A stretch of DNA of 64,000 nt from Saccharothrix sp. ALI-22-I. Lineage in GTDB: Bacteria; Actinomycetota; Actinomycetes; Mycobacteriales; Pseudonocardiaceae. Positions within the stretch are counted from its first letter, which is position 1. Each line of letters opens with the position of its first letter. This document shows positions 8,631-17,691 of the stretch, in pieces. The notes under the pieces are model-generated. The model made no database searches and was not told the origin of the DNA. It saw nothing but the letters and a program-made list of their open reading frames with translations. The stretch lies in NCBI RefSeq assembly GCF_001984175.1, contig NZ_MTQP01000052.1, forward strand, positions 1 through 64,000, written 5' to 3'. A program made the translations under genes and the position numbers.

Positions 8631-8653
8631 GATGAGGGGCGTTGCCCCTCGTC
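8631..8653 (-). terminator. Terminator of the XRE-DUF397 operon
   Basis: GAGGGGC-GTT-GCCCCTC forms a compact hairpin, extended by further pairs, about 33 nt beyond the end of the minus-strand gene 8686-8991. Confidence 0.5.
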
Positions 8654-8685
8654 CCGTCCGCCACCGCGGACGCGGACGGGAAGTC

Positions 8686-8991
8686 CTACGGGGTGCGGTC
8701 GTCGGGCAGTTCGAGCAGTTCTTCGAGCACGTGCGTGGCAGGACCCCGGCGACGCCACGAGAAACGGCTGGGAGACAGGACGTTCACCTCGTCGGCGGGC
8801 ATCCGCATCGCGACCACGTCGTCCTCGGTGTGCAGTCGCACGACGTCGATGACGGCGTCGTGCGCCCGCACTCCTACCACCGCGGTGAGCTCTCCCCTGG
8901 CATCGCGCGGGTGGAGGAACTGGAAGCCGCGCGCGATCAGCTCGCGCAGCTGGAAGGTCGTCCGCGACGGGTGGTCAGTCGAGGAGGTCAT
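8686..8991 (-). CDS. Unknown 101-residue protein coupled to DUF397
   Basis: A 101-residue protein (MTSSTDHPSRTTFQLREL to LEELLELPDDRTP) with no signal peptide and no family I recognise. Residues 35-75 (AVVGVRAHDAVIDVVRLHTEDDVVAMRM) look like a small beta-rich fold. The ATG at 8991 overlaps the end of the upstream DUF397 gene (stop at 8975) by 17 nt, which argues for translational coupling. It may be a third component of the XRE/DUF397 module (inference). Confidence 0.6.
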   Translation of the reverse strand: MTSSTDHPSRTTFQLRELIARGFQFLHPRDARGELTAVVGVRAHDAVIDVVRLHTEDDVVAMRMPADEVNVLSPSRFSWRRRGPATHVLEELLELPDDRTP

Positions 8992-9214
8992 CGAACTCCC
9001 CGTCCCTGGCACCGGCCACAAAGGCCGCGATCTCCGCTCGCGTGTAGACGAGCGCGGGACCTCCGGGGAACCGGGAGTTGCGCATCGCGATGTCGCCGCC
9101 GCCGAGGACGGCGAGCTCCACACAGTTGCCGATCGCGTCGCTGTGGGCGCTCTTGCGCCACGTCACGTCGATCAGGTCGGCCGCGGACATGCCGTTGTGA
9201 ACCTTGCTGTCCAT
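8975..9214 (-). CDS. DUF397 family protein
   Basis: A 79-residue protein with the DUF397 pattern: VTWRKSAHSDAIGNCVELAV near the middle, then DIAMRNSRFPGGPALVYTRAEIAAFVAGARDGEFDDLL at the end. In actinomycetes these proteins are encoded next to XRE regulators of the Scr1/DUF5753 type, and the pairs resemble regulator/antagonist partners. GGAGG lies 9 nt before the ATG at 9214. A second ATG at 9220 is closer to the ribosome-binding site and cannot be excluded. The paired regulator is the gene at 9347-10222. Confidence 0.85.
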   Translation of the reverse strand: MDSKVHNGMSAADLIDVTWRKSAHSDAIGNCVELAVLGGGDIAMRNSRFPGGPALVYTRAEIAAFVAGARDGEFDDLLD

Positions 9215-9346
9215 CGACATCACCCTCCAAGCCAAGTGATGCATCTGCACGTGCATCTGGTTGTGCACGGACCGTAGCACCGGGTCAGCGCACGGGTAAA
9301 TGCACGTGCAGCCACAGAGGACGAATCTCCCCCGGACGGAGGAGAC

Positions 9347-10222
9347 CTATAGGTCCACTCGCCGCTTGGCGAGGAGCTGACGGCTGCGATCCGGCGTCTC
9401 CGCGTCCACCGTCAGCCGGTCGAAAACCCGGCTGTATCTCTCCAGTTCTTCGAGTTTGTCCAGGTAGAGCGCGCCGGCCAGGTGTTCGAGGTACACGATG
9501 TCCGGCAGGTCGGGCTCGCCGAACCGCAACATCGTGAACGGACCTTTCGCCGTGTAACCGGCCAACGGATAGGGGACGATCTGAAGAGTGACGGGACCGC
9601 TCTTGGTGACGCTGAGCAAGTATTCGATCTGATTGATCAGAACCTGACGCCCACCGATCGGCCGATGCAGCACCGATTCGTCAAGCACCACCCACACTCG
9701 CGGTGCGCCCGGACGGGCCAGGATCTTCTGCCGCTGCATGCGCAACGACACCAGCCGCTTCACATCCGGCGTCACCAGTTCCGGCCGACCGTGGCTGGCG
9801 ACCGCCGTCGCGTACTCCTCGGTCTGGAGCAGACCGGGCACGAACTGGGTCTCGTAGATCAGGATGCGGGACGCCGCCTCCTCCAGGCCGACGTAGTCCT
9901 GGAACCAGTCCGGCATCAGGTCGGTGTAGCGGTTCCACCACCCCGGCGAGTTCGACCGGCGGACCATGTCCAGGAACTTCGCCCGGTCGTCCTCGTCGTC
10001 GACCCCGTACATGGTCAACAGGTCGCTCACGTCGCGCAGCTTCAGGCCGACGCGGCCGAGCTCCATGCGGCTGATCTTGGACTCCGAGCCCCGGATCGTG
10101 AAGCCCGCGTCCGCGCGGCTGATCTCGGCGGCCTCGCGCAGCCGGCGCAACTGGGCGCCGAGCACGATGCGCAAAGCGGTGGGACCGCTGTCCCGATCCG
10201 GCGTGGGCTCGCCAGTCGCCAT
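9347..10222 (-). CDS. XRE regulator with DUF5753 (Scr1-type)
   Basis: A 291-residue protein with an N-terminal helix-turn-helix (LGAQLRRLREAAEISRADAG and SESKISRMELGRVGLKLRDV, about residues 20-75) and a C-terminal DUF5753 domain recognised by ILIYETQFVPGLLQTEEYA, HRPIGG and IQIVPY-like TLQIVPYPLAGYT. The ATG at 10222 has GGAGGAA upstream at ideal spacing. It is followed by DUF397 and a 101-residue unknown protein on the same strand. The family contains developmental and antibiotic regulators in Streptomyces. The target here is unknown. Confidence 0.92.
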   Translation of the reverse strand: MATGEPTPDRDSGPTALRIVLGAQLRRLREAAEISRADAGFTIRGSESKISRMELGRVGLKLRDVSDLLTMYGVDDEDDRAKFLDMVRRSNSPGWWNRYTDLMPDWFQDYVGLEEAASRILIYETQFVPGLLQTEEYATAVASHGRPELVTPDVKRLVSLRMQRQKILARPGAPRVWVVLDESVLHRPIGGRQVLINQIEYLLSVTKSGPVTLQIVPYPLAGYTAKGPFTMLRFGEPDLPDIVYLEHLAGALYLDKLEELERYSRVFDRLTVDAETPDRSRQLLAKRRVDL

Positions 10223-10436
10223 CGCCGTTCCTCCCGCCCGTCCATGCCTGCCCACCCGAACAGCGGTTGCGCCTGACCTGGGCGAACTCGCATCGTCACT
10301 GAACGTACACCCATGATCTTCACCGCTCGGCCGCACGCAGCTCACCCACGCGTTGAGCCCATACCCTTACGCTAAGCGGACTGTGACGCGGTGCACAATC
10401 ATCAGCCCCCAATCCCCGTTATGCGAGGTCACCACA

Positions 10437-11292
<856 letters not shown>

Positions 11293-11364
11293 GACGTCAG
11301 CGGTGAGGACCTTGCCATAAAGGACGTCAGCCGGTAGGGACGCCTGCGATGAAGATGCCCGACG

Positions 11365-11394
11365 GCCTCGTGCCTTGAGGGGAAGGCACGAGGC
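11365..11394. terminator. Bidirectional terminator
   Basis: A perfect 12-bp stem (GCCTCGTGCCTT at 11365-11376, complement at 11383-11394) with a GAGGGG loop lies between the convergent methyltransferase and hydrolase genes. Confidence 0.8.
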
Positions 11395-11414
11395 TTGTCG
11401 CGGGATTTCTCGAC

Positions 11415-12209
11415 TCAACGCTGGAAGAACTCGACCAGCACCGGCGCCGTCACCTTGGCCTTGACCATGTGGGTCTGGCCGGGCAGCACGGTCAGTTCGG
11501 CCTGAGGCAACGCCGAGGCCAGGTACTGCTGCGCGTTGCGCATGTACTCCGGGCTCTTGCCGCCGGCGATCACCAGCGCGGGCACGTCCGCCCCGGACCA
11601 CCGGTCCGCGGGTGGCGGCGTGCCGCGCTGGAACTCGCCGGTCAGCGCGAAGTCGTGCGGCAGCGTGTGCGCGACGCCCTTCAGCTTCTTCCACATCGGC
11701 ATGACCTGCATCATCGCGATGAAATAGCCGGGTGTGCCGACGTACCGCATGAACAGCTTGATCGCGTCACCGCGACGTCCCTCCGCCACCGCGCGCTCCA
11801 CCCGTGCCGGGAGGTCGGCGGGCATCGGGGGGTGCGTGCCGTCCACGATCATCGGCGACTCGTAGATCGCGATCCGGTCCGCGTTCACGCCCCGGTGCGC
11901 GGCCTCGGCGACCAGCGTGCCGCCGGAGGACATGCCGAACAGGTGCGCCGACCCGCCGGCCTCCTCGATCAGCGCGGCGATGTCCTCGACCTCGCGTTCG
12001 ACGTCGTACGGGGTGCCGGCGCCGCTCTCACCCCGGCCGCGCCGGTCGTAGGTGTAGACGGTGAAGTGCTCGGACAACGCCTCGGCCAGGGCCGTCGCGG
12101 GCCCGAAGGCGCGGTAGCACATCGCGCCGTCCACGATGATCAACGCCGGTCCGGACCCGATGCGCGTGTAGGCGATCGCGGTGCCGTCCTTGGAGACGAC
12201 CTGTCCCAT
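11415..12209 (-). CDS. Alpha/beta-fold hydrolase
   Basis: A 264-residue hydrolase with nucleophile elbow GMSSG (Ser94), the YDRRGRGESG loop that follows the oxyanion strand, and a C-terminal histidine in LPGQTHMV. There is no signal peptide, so it is cytoplasmic. It is the last gene of the minus-strand operon ArsR-SRPBCC-DUF998-hydrolase, 15 nt after the DUF998 gene. Substrate is unknown; esterases of this type often act on small lipophilic esters or lactones. Confidence 0.88.
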   Translation of the reverse strand: MGQVVSKDGTAIAYTRIGSGPALIIVDGAMCYRAFGPATALAEALSEHFTVYTYDRRGRGESGAGTPYDVEREVEDIAALIEEAGGSAHLFGMSSGGTLVAEAAHRGVNADRIAIYESPMIVDGTHPPMPADLPARVERAVAEGRRGDAIKLFMRYVGTPGYFIAMMQVMPMWKKLKGVAHTLPHDFALTGEFQRGTPPPADRWSGADVPALVIAGGKSPEYMRNAQQYLASALPQAELTVLPGQTHMVKAKVTAPVLVEFFQR

Positions 12210-12224
12210 GGTGTTCCACTCCCT

Positions 12225-12857
12225 TCAGATCTCGGAACGCAGCTTCGCCATGACTGCGGATGCCCACAGCCAGGCCACGACGGCCGCGCCGTACAGCAGG
12301 ACCACACCGAACTCCGTGCCCATGAAGGGCATCGGCACGAGCGACAGCACGCCCGCGACCACACTCGCCCGCGCCCACGGGCCGTTCAGCTTCCTGGCCA
12401 ACACGAAGAACGACGCCACCAGCGCGGGGAAGCAGGCGAAGAACGAGACACCGTGCAGCACCCCGTGCCACGACAGCTCGGCCGGTTGACCTTCGGGTGC
12501 GCCGGCCGGGAAGCCGAACGCCGGGTCGGCCACGAACACGCCGCCGCCGATCATGCCGATCGCGAAGATCCCGATCAGGACGGGCACCCACGTGCCGACC
12601 TTGCCGGTGCGGCGCAGGCCGATCGCGGCGGCCAGGAACAACAGTCCACTGAGGACGAAGTTGGTGATCTGCACCCATCCGCCCTCACCCAGGGACAGGA
12701 AGCTGAGCGGGTGGACGGTCATGTCGAAACCCTCGCGGGTGAACGCCAGGGCGAAGCCGGTGACCAGGTAGAGCGGGCCGGCCAGGACACCGCAGCCGAG
12801 CAGCAGCTTCGTGGTGTCGGTGTTCGTGTTCGTGCGGGTGGTGTGCGGGGTGGTCAT
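12225..12857 (-). CDS. DUF998 membrane protein
   Basis: A 210-residue integral membrane protein with about six hydrophobic segments (LLLGCGVLAGPLYLVTGFAL, ITNFVLSGLLFLAAAIGL, VPVLIGIFAIGMIGGGVFV and others) and the DUF998 pattern, including FDMTVHPLSFLSLGEGGWVQ. Function is unknown. Its ATG at 12857 overlaps the stop codon of the SRPBCC gene by 4 nt, so it is translationally coupled to it. A Thr/Asn-rich N-terminal leader precedes the first segment. Confidence 0.85.
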   Translation of the reverse strand: MTTPHTTRTNTNTDTTKLLLGCGVLAGPLYLVTGFALAFTREGFDMTVHPLSFLSLGEGGWVQITNFVLSGLLFLAAAIGLRRTGKVGTWVPVLIGIFAIGMIGGGVFVADPAFGFPAGAPEGQPAELSWHGVLHGVSFFACFPALVASFFVLARKLNGPWARASVVAGVLSLVPMPFMGTEFGVVLLYGAAVVAWLWASAVMAKLRSEI

Positions 12858-13567
12858 GCCAGGTCTCCCATCCAGGTCGACCACGTCCGCTCGTCGCGGT
12901 GGTCGTCGGCGAACACGTGGTGCATGGCGACCACGACGCCGGGCCGTCCTTGGAAGAAGCGGTACAGCGCGTTCTCCGTGCGGATGCCGACGGTCTGCGA
13001 GTTGGCGAAGTAGACGACGCCGTCGTCGAGGGTGACGCGGTCGCCGGTCTTCGGGGCTGCGTCGAGGCCGAGCTTGCGGCCCAGGTTCACCCACATCGCG
13101 GGCCAGTCCGTGACGGGCGGGCCGAAGACGGTGAGCGGTCGCGCGGTGCGGCCGGCGAAGTGGCGCAGGTAGGTGACGAGGGTGTTCCAGAACATCTCGC
13201 CGCCCGCCGTCATGGCCTCGAACTCGTCTTCCCAGTCGTCGCCGGGCAGGAAGCCGTTGGCCACCATGCGCAGGACCGTGCTGCCGTGGTCGCGGCCCTC
13301 GACCAGGAACTCGTAGGCGATGAACCGGCCGTCGGGCTCTTTCTCGCCGCCGTAGGCCAGGTGCTTGCCGGGTTCCCAGGCGGTGATCCGGTGGGTGGGC
13401 TCGTAGCCGCCGAAGCAGACCTGCTTGACGACGGCGCCGGGCTCGACCTCGTTGGCGCCCATGAACCAGGAGTCGAGGCCGGGGCCGGTGGCGATGGCCT
13501 CCCAGACCTGTTCCGGCGTCACGCCGGCCAACTCGACCTCGTTGACGCCTTCGAACGCGTGACCCAT
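12854..13567 (-). CDS. SRPBCC (AHSA1-like) ligand-binding protein
   Basis: A 237-residue START/Bet v1-like protein of the AHSA1 branch: TPEQVWEAIATGPGLDSWFMG near the start, THRITAWEPGKHLAYG in the middle, and a second partial unit after about residue 150. Such proteins are frequently encoded right after ArsR regulators, as here, and bind hydrophobic ligands. The ATG at 13567 has GGAG 5 nt upstream; the GTG at 13573 is too close to that site. The start lies 2 nt beyond the regulator's stop codon. Confidence 0.88.
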   Translation of the reverse strand: MGHAFEGVNEVELAGVTPEQVWEAIATGPGLDSWFMGANEVEPGAVVKQVCFGGYEPTHRITAWEPGKHLAYGGEKEPDGRFIAYEFLVEGRDHGSTVLRMVANGFLPGDDWEDEFEAMTAGGEMFWNTLVTYLRHFAGRTARPLTVFGPPVTDWPAMWVNLGRKLGLDAAPKTGDRVTLDDGVVYFANSQTVGIRTENALYRFFQGRPGVVVAMHHVFADDHRDERTWSTWMGDLA

Positions 13568-13569
13568 CG

Positions 13570-14154
13570 TCACTCCTTCGGGATGCTCGGGTGGACGGCG
13601 ACGACGAGGCGGTGCGCGCGTCCGCCGGCCGCGGATTCGTCGTGGTACTTGGCGACAAGGGACGTGACGGCGGTGGCGAGTTCTTCGGCGAACGCGGCGC
13701 GGTCGGCCGCGGAGGCGAAGCGGACTTCGCCGTCGAGCGCGAACGTGGCCACCTTCTTGTCCGCCTTGGTGGCGCCGGTGATGAGGTTGCCGACATCGCG
13801 GACCAGGCGTGCGGCGACGGCCAGGAGCCAGCGGGCCGACAGGCGGTCGGGCGCGCGCTCGGGGTCAGGTTGGACGGCGGCGAGCGCGATGGGCGAGATG
13901 ACGTAGGACGCGGCGGTGGCGCGCATGATCCGTTCGGTCATGTTGCCCTTGCGGCGTTCCTCGGCCAGTTCGACCAGGCCGTGCTGCTCCAGCGCGCGCA
14001 GGTGGTAGTTGACCTTCTGCCGGGGCAGCCCGATCTTGGCCGCCAGCATGGTCGCCGAGCCCGGCTCGGCCAACTCGGCCAACAACCTCGCCCGAACCGG
14101 GTCCAACGAAACCTCGGCTGTCGCCGGGTCCTCGATCACTGCCACGTCAAGCAT
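13570..14154 (-). CDS. ArsR-type winged-helix regulator
   Basis: A 194-residue regulator with a winged helix at about residues 18-80 (ARLLAELAEPGSATMLAAKI, LPRQKVNYHLRALEQHGLVE) and a C-terminal region of about 100 residues seen in actinomycete ArsR proteins that head SRPBCC operons. No metal-binding cysteine cluster is present. GGAGGG precedes the ATG at 14154. It probably controls its own operon through the AT-rich palindromic region just upstream. Confidence 0.88.
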   Translation of the reverse strand: MLDVAVIEDPATAEVSLDPVRARLLAELAEPGSATMLAAKIGLPRQKVNYHLRALEQHGLVELAEERRKGNMTERIMRATAASYVISPIALAAVQPDPERAPDRLSARWLLAVAARLVRDVGNLITGATKADKKVATFALDGEVRFASAADRAAFAEELATAVTSLVAKYHDESAAGGRAHRLVVAVHPSIPKE

Positions 14155-14172
14155 GGGACAACCCTCCCACCG

Positions 14173-14204
14173 ACAATAAAAACTGTCAAGACAACAAAAC
14201 TTGT
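14173..14204 (-). promoter_or_regulatory. AT-rich promoter/operator of the ArsR operon
   Basis: This 32-bp stretch is strikingly AT-rich for the window. It contains the inverted repeat TGTCAAGACA (14184-14193), flanked by ACAATAAAAACTG on one side and CAAAACTTGT on the other. It lies 20 nt upstream of the ArsR start and is a likely promoter with an overlapping autoregulatory site. Confidence 0.55.
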
Positions 14205-14216
14205 CCACCCACCTCC

Positions 14217-14314
14217 GCGAGTCGAACCTCCAGGTCGCGCATGTCCAACGCTCAGAACGCGCGTGTCCAACGCTCAGAACGTTGAACTCGGGGGTCCTGG
14301 GCGTTCGACTCTCG
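14217..14314. repeat. Dispersed palindromic repeat, copy 1
   Basis: The outer arms GAGTCGAACCTCCAGG and CCTGGGCGTTCGACTC are inverted copies with two mismatches. They enclose two direct copies of GTCCAACGCTCAGAACG and a TTGAACTC unit. The same modules, with CGTT in place of CGCT, recur at 55088-55313. It is intergenic, between divergent genes. Confidence 0.8.
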
Positions 14315-14387
14315 TGTTTGCGTTTGCAAGGGGCGCTGTGCGCGGTTGGTGCGTGGGCTGTCAGCGGGGGTGGGGAGAGTCGGGGGC

Positions 14388-15095
14388 ATGGGGAAGACGA
14401 AGTGGTACCGGCGTCCTTGGGTGGCGCCGTTCGCGTTCGTGGTGGTGGCGTTCGTGGCCTTCTCGCTGCCGCCCTACCTGACGCTGAACCCCGCGCTGTC
14501 GCGGGTTCCGCAGCCGGCCGACTACGCGTGGCACTTCCCGGCGCTCGTGGGGCACGTGATCTTCGGGTCGGTCGCGATCCTGACCTGCGTGCTGCAGGTC
14601 TGGCCCTGGTTCCGGCAGCGCTACCCGGTGGCGCACCGGCGGATCGGACGGGTCTACGTGTTCGGCGGGGTGTTGCCGGCCGGGGTGTTGGCACTGGCCG
14701 TCGGCGCGGTCTCGCCGTTCGGGCCGCTCAACCAGATCGGCAACGTGCTGATGGGGTCGCTGTGGCTGACGTTCACCGTGGTGGGCTTCCGGATGGCGCG
14801 GCAACGGCGGTTCGTCGACCACCGGCGGTGGATGATCCGGAGTTTCGCGCTCACCGCCTCGATCATGAGCAACCGGATCTGGGCGGTGGTCGCGACGATC
14901 GTCTTCTCGCCGCAGCTCGACACCACGTTCGGCGGCAGCCAGGTAGCCCTGGTGCAGGCCATCTCGGGGACGGCCGCGTGGATGGGTTGGGTGGTCCCGT
15001 TCCTGATCGCCGAGTGGTGGTTGGAGCGGGGCGACGCGAAGAAGCGCCGCACCCGCGGCACCTCAGAGCGGGAGCGGCAACCGGTCGGCGTGTGA
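14388..15095 (+). CDS. DUF2306 membrane protein
   Basis: A 235-residue polytopic protein of the DUF2306 type: HFPALVGHVIFGSVAILTCV, HRRIGRVYVFGG and VDHRRWMIRSFALTAS show the conserved histidines and arginines of the family within about six or seven membrane segments. The family resembles small haem or redox membrane proteins, but function is unproven. The C-terminus overlaps the convergent ogt gene by 33 nt. The ATG at 14388 gives the first membrane segment shortly after a basic leader (MGKTKWYRR). Confidence 0.85.
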   Translation: MGKTKWYRRPWVAPFAFVVVAFVAFSLPPYLTLNPALSRVPQPADYAWHFPALVGHVIFGSVAILTCVLQVWPWFRQRYPVAHRRIGRVYVFGGVLPAGVLALAVGAVSPFGPLNQIGNVLMGSLWLTFTVVGFRMARQRRFVDHRRWMIRSFALTASIMSNRIWAVVATIVFSPQLDTTFGGSQVALVQAISGTAAWMGWVVPFLIAEWWLERGDAKKRRTRGTSERERQPVGV

Positions 15096-15560
15096 GCCCT
15101 GCTCGAAGTCGAGCAGGTGCCGCTTGCGGGCCAACCCGCCGCCGTACCCGGTCAGGTCACCACTCGCCCCCACCACCCGGTGGCACGGCACGATGATCGA
15201 GATCGGGTTGCGGCCGTTGGCCAGCCCGACCGCCCGCGCGGCCGACGGCCGGCCCAGCCGCTGCGCCAGCTCCCCGTACGACACCGTCTCGCCGTACGGG
15301 ATCTCCAGCAGCTCCTGCCACACGGTCCGCTGGAACGGCGTCCCGATCAGGTCCAACGGCAGGTCGAACGCCTTGCGCCCGCCGTCGAAGTACTCGGACA
15401 GCTGCGCGATCACGTCCCCGAAGAGCGAGGGGTCTTCGGGGCCGAACGTCTCGTCCGCCGGCCGGTACCGCTGCTTCACCATGTACACCCCGGACAGCAC
15501 ACCGTGGTGCGCGACCAGCGTGAGCGGTCCGACCGGGCTGTCGAACGTGGTGTGGCTCAT
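15063..15560 (-). CDS. ogt: Methylated-DNA-protein-cysteine S-methyltransferase
   Basis: A 165-residue Ogt/MGMT protein. The active-site motif is VPCHRVV with acceptor Cys126, preceded by the helix-turn-helix-like GETVSYGELAQRLGRPSAARAVG and GLANGRNP. It transfers alkyl groups from O6-alkylguanine to its own cysteine. Length is typical. It begins 14 nt after the Ada/AlkA fusion gene, so the two form an alkylation-damage repair operon. Confidence 0.95.
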   Translation of the reverse strand: MSHTTFDSPVGPLTLVAHHGVLSGVYMVKQRYRPADETFGPEDPSLFGDVIAQLSEYFDGGRKAFDLPLDLIGTPFQRTVWQELLEIPYGETVSYGELAQRLGRPSAARAVGLANGRNPISIIVPCHRVVGASGDLTGYGGGLARKRHLLDFEQGSHADRLPLPL

Positions 15561-15574
15561 CGACGAACGTCCTT

Positions 15575-17032
15575 TCAGGCGGGCAGCCGGTTGACCGCGT
15601 GGTCACCGGTGGCCCAGAGGTATTGGACGGCGTACGCCCGCCAGGGACGCCACGCCCGCGCCCGCCGCACCAGGGCGGCGGGCGTGTCGGGCAGGCCGAG
15701 GGCGCGGGCCGCGATCCGGATGCCGAGGTCGGTGGGGATGAACGCGTCGGGGTCGCCCAACGCCCGCATCGCGATCACCTCCACGGTCCACGGCCCGAAC
15801 CCGGGCAGCGCCAACAGGTCGGCCCGCGCCTTCTCCCAGTCGGCGCCGACGCCGAGGTCCAGCGAACCGTCGGCCAGCGCCGCCACCAACGCTCGGAACG
15901 CAATCTTGCGGGACTGGGGCATCGCGAGCAGAGCCGGGTCGAGCGAGGCCAACGCCGACGGTGTCGGGAACAGGTGGGTCAGGCCGGAGTCGTGGATCGG
16001 GTCGCCGACCGCCTCCACCAGCCGTCGGGCGTGGGTGCGGGCGGCGGCCGTGGACACCTGCTGCCCGAGCACGGCGCGCACCGCGAACTCGGCCGCGTCC
16101 ACGGTGCCCGGCACGCGCCGTCCGGGACCCGCGTCGACCATGGGCGCGAGCAGCGGGTCCGATCGCAGCTGCTCGTCCACCGCGACCGGGTCGGCGTCGA
16201 GGTCGAGCATGCGCCGGCACCGGGCGATGGCGATCGACAGGTCGCGCAGGTCGCTCAACGCCAGCTTGCACGCCACGTGATCGGCCTGCGGGCTCAGCGA
16301 CACCACCGCGTGCCCGTGCGGCAGCCGCAGGGTCCGCCGGTACGCGCCGTCACGCCACTCCTCCACCCCCGGCACGCCGGTCGCCGCGAGGTGCCCGAAC
16401 AGGTTGTCCGGGCGCAGCGGCGCGCGGAACGGCAACCGCAGCGACAGCACGCCGGGAGCGTGCGGCACCGGACGGCGGCGGCCGCGCAGCTCGGTGGGTG
16501 ACTGCCCGAACACCTCGCGCACGGTCTCGTTGAACGCCCGGACGCTGGCGAACCCGGCGGCCAACGCCACCTCGGCCATGGGCAGGGTGGTGGTCTCGAT
16601 CAGCAGCCGCGCGGTCTGCGCGCGCTGCGCCCTGGCCAACGCCAACGGTCCCGCGCCGAGTTCGGCCAGGAGCAGCCGTTCGACCTGCCGGACGCTGTAC
16701 CCGAGTCGGGCTGCCAGTCCGGGCACGCCCTCGCGGTCCACCACGCCGTCCGCGATCAACCGCATCGCCTTCGCCACCGAATCCGCGCGGTGGTTCCACA
16801 GCGGAGATCCGGGTGAAGCGTCGGGACGGCATCTCTTGCACGCCCGGAATCCGGCTTGTTGCGCTCCCGCCGCACTCGGGTAGAACCGCAGGTTCTCCGC
16901 CTTGGCGGACGGGACCGGACAACTCGGCCGGCAATAGATCCGGGTGGTCAGGACGGCGGTGAAGAACCACCCGTCGAACCGGGCGTCTTTCGACCGCACG
17001 GCCCGGACACAACGTTCCACGTCTTCGTGCAC
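15575..17032 (-). CDS. alkA: Ada zinc domain - AraC HTH - AlkA fusion (DNA-3-methyladenine glycosylase 2)
   Basis: A 485-residue fusion protein. Residues 1-75 are an Ada-type zinc domain with YCRPSCP and CKRCRP (Cys34, 38, 65, 68), where Cys34 should accept a methyl group from phosphotriesters. Residues 80-185 carry an AraC-type helix-turn-helix, residues about 190-310 the AlkA N-terminal domain, and the rest the HhH-GPD glycosylase with LPGFGPWTVEVIAMRALGDP and catalytic Asp in FIPTDLGIR. The GTG at 17032 matches the family start (M/V)HED. The protein should sense methylation, activate its own operon and excise 3-methyladenine. Confidence 0.93.
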   Translation of the reverse strand: MHEDVERCVRAVRSKDARFDGWFFTAVLTTRIYCRPSCPVPSAKAENLRFYPSAAGAQQAGFRACKRCRPDASPGSPLWNHRADSVAKAMRLIADGVVDREGVPGLAARLGYSVRQVERLLLAELGAGPLALARAQRAQTARLLIETTTLPMAEVALAAGFASVRAFNETVREVFGQSPTELRGRRRPVPHAPGVLSLRLPFRAPLRPDNLFGHLAATGVPGVEEWRDGAYRRTLRLPHGHAVVSLSPQADHVACKLALSDLRDLSIAIARCRRMLDLDADPVAVDEQLRSDPLLAPMVDAGPGRRVPGTVDAAEFAVRAVLGQQVSTAAARTHARRLVEAVGDPIHDSGLTHLFPTPSALASLDPALLAMPQSRKIAFRALVAALADGSLDLGVGADWEKARADLLALPGFGPWTVEVIAMRALGDPDAFIPTDLGIRIAARALGLPDTPAALVRRARAWRPWRAYAVQYLWATGDHAVNRLPA

Positions 17033-17199
17033 GACACCAGCATCGGTCAAAGGGCCAACCCGTGGCCGGCGGAAATACGACATGGAGGAAAGCGCCGGCC
17101 GACCGGTTGCGCCGCACCGCGCTGTGCGGCACTCCCGAAGGGCAGGCACTCCACCGGAATCCCTGTGCGAGCGGATATACCCCTTGGCCGGACACCGAA

Positions 17200-17397
17200 C
17201 TAGTTGTGCGCCGGAGCGGCCGGCGGGGCGGCGAGCCGGGCCAACAGGTCCAGTCGCACCTCGGTCCGATCGCGGCCGTGCGCGTCGAGCACCGTCCGCA
17301 GGATCGGGCAGACCCGTGCTTCACCGGAGCCATCCCGGTCCTCACGGGCCGTGACCGGCCTCAGTCGAGCCCGTCCACCGTCAACGCCGGCCGGCAT
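17200..17397 (-). CDS. Possible small hypothetical protein
   Basis: A 65-codon frame (MPAGVDGG to AAPPAAPAHN) whose second half has strong GC bias at third positions and an amphipathic stretch (CPILRTVLDAHGRDRTEVRL). No ribosome-binding site is evident and I know no homologue, so this may be a chance frame or a gene remnant upstream of the alkA gene. Confidence 0.25.
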   Translation of the reverse strand: MPAGVDGGRARLRPVTAREDRDGSGEARVCPILRTVLDAHGRDRTEVRLDLLARLAAPPAAPAHN

Positions 17398-17691
17398 GGC
17401 AGGTGGCCGCACCGTTCCACCGACCAGGCCGGTTCGGTGCGCACCGCTGAGAAGACCCCCAGGACCCCTCAGCGGCGAACGCGCTGCCACTGGCGGTAGT
17501 TGTTTGCGAAACCACTTTGACCGGTCCCTTCGCACAACTTGACGACGTCACCGGAACGTCCTGGGCAGCTTGGCAGGACAAGTCGTTAGGGTGGACTTCC
17601 CAGAGTCGCACCGGTCGACAAACGACCTGTTCACGCGCTCACATCCGGTTTTCCGGTCCGGAACAGAAGGACCTGAGGAGGCACGCCGCGG
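17398..17691. other. Intergenic region upstream of the STAND-WD40 gene
   Basis: No supported gene. GGACCTGAGGAGG lies immediately before the ATG at 17692 and provides its ribosome-binding site. No convincing repeat or promoter motif was found. Confidence 0.5.
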
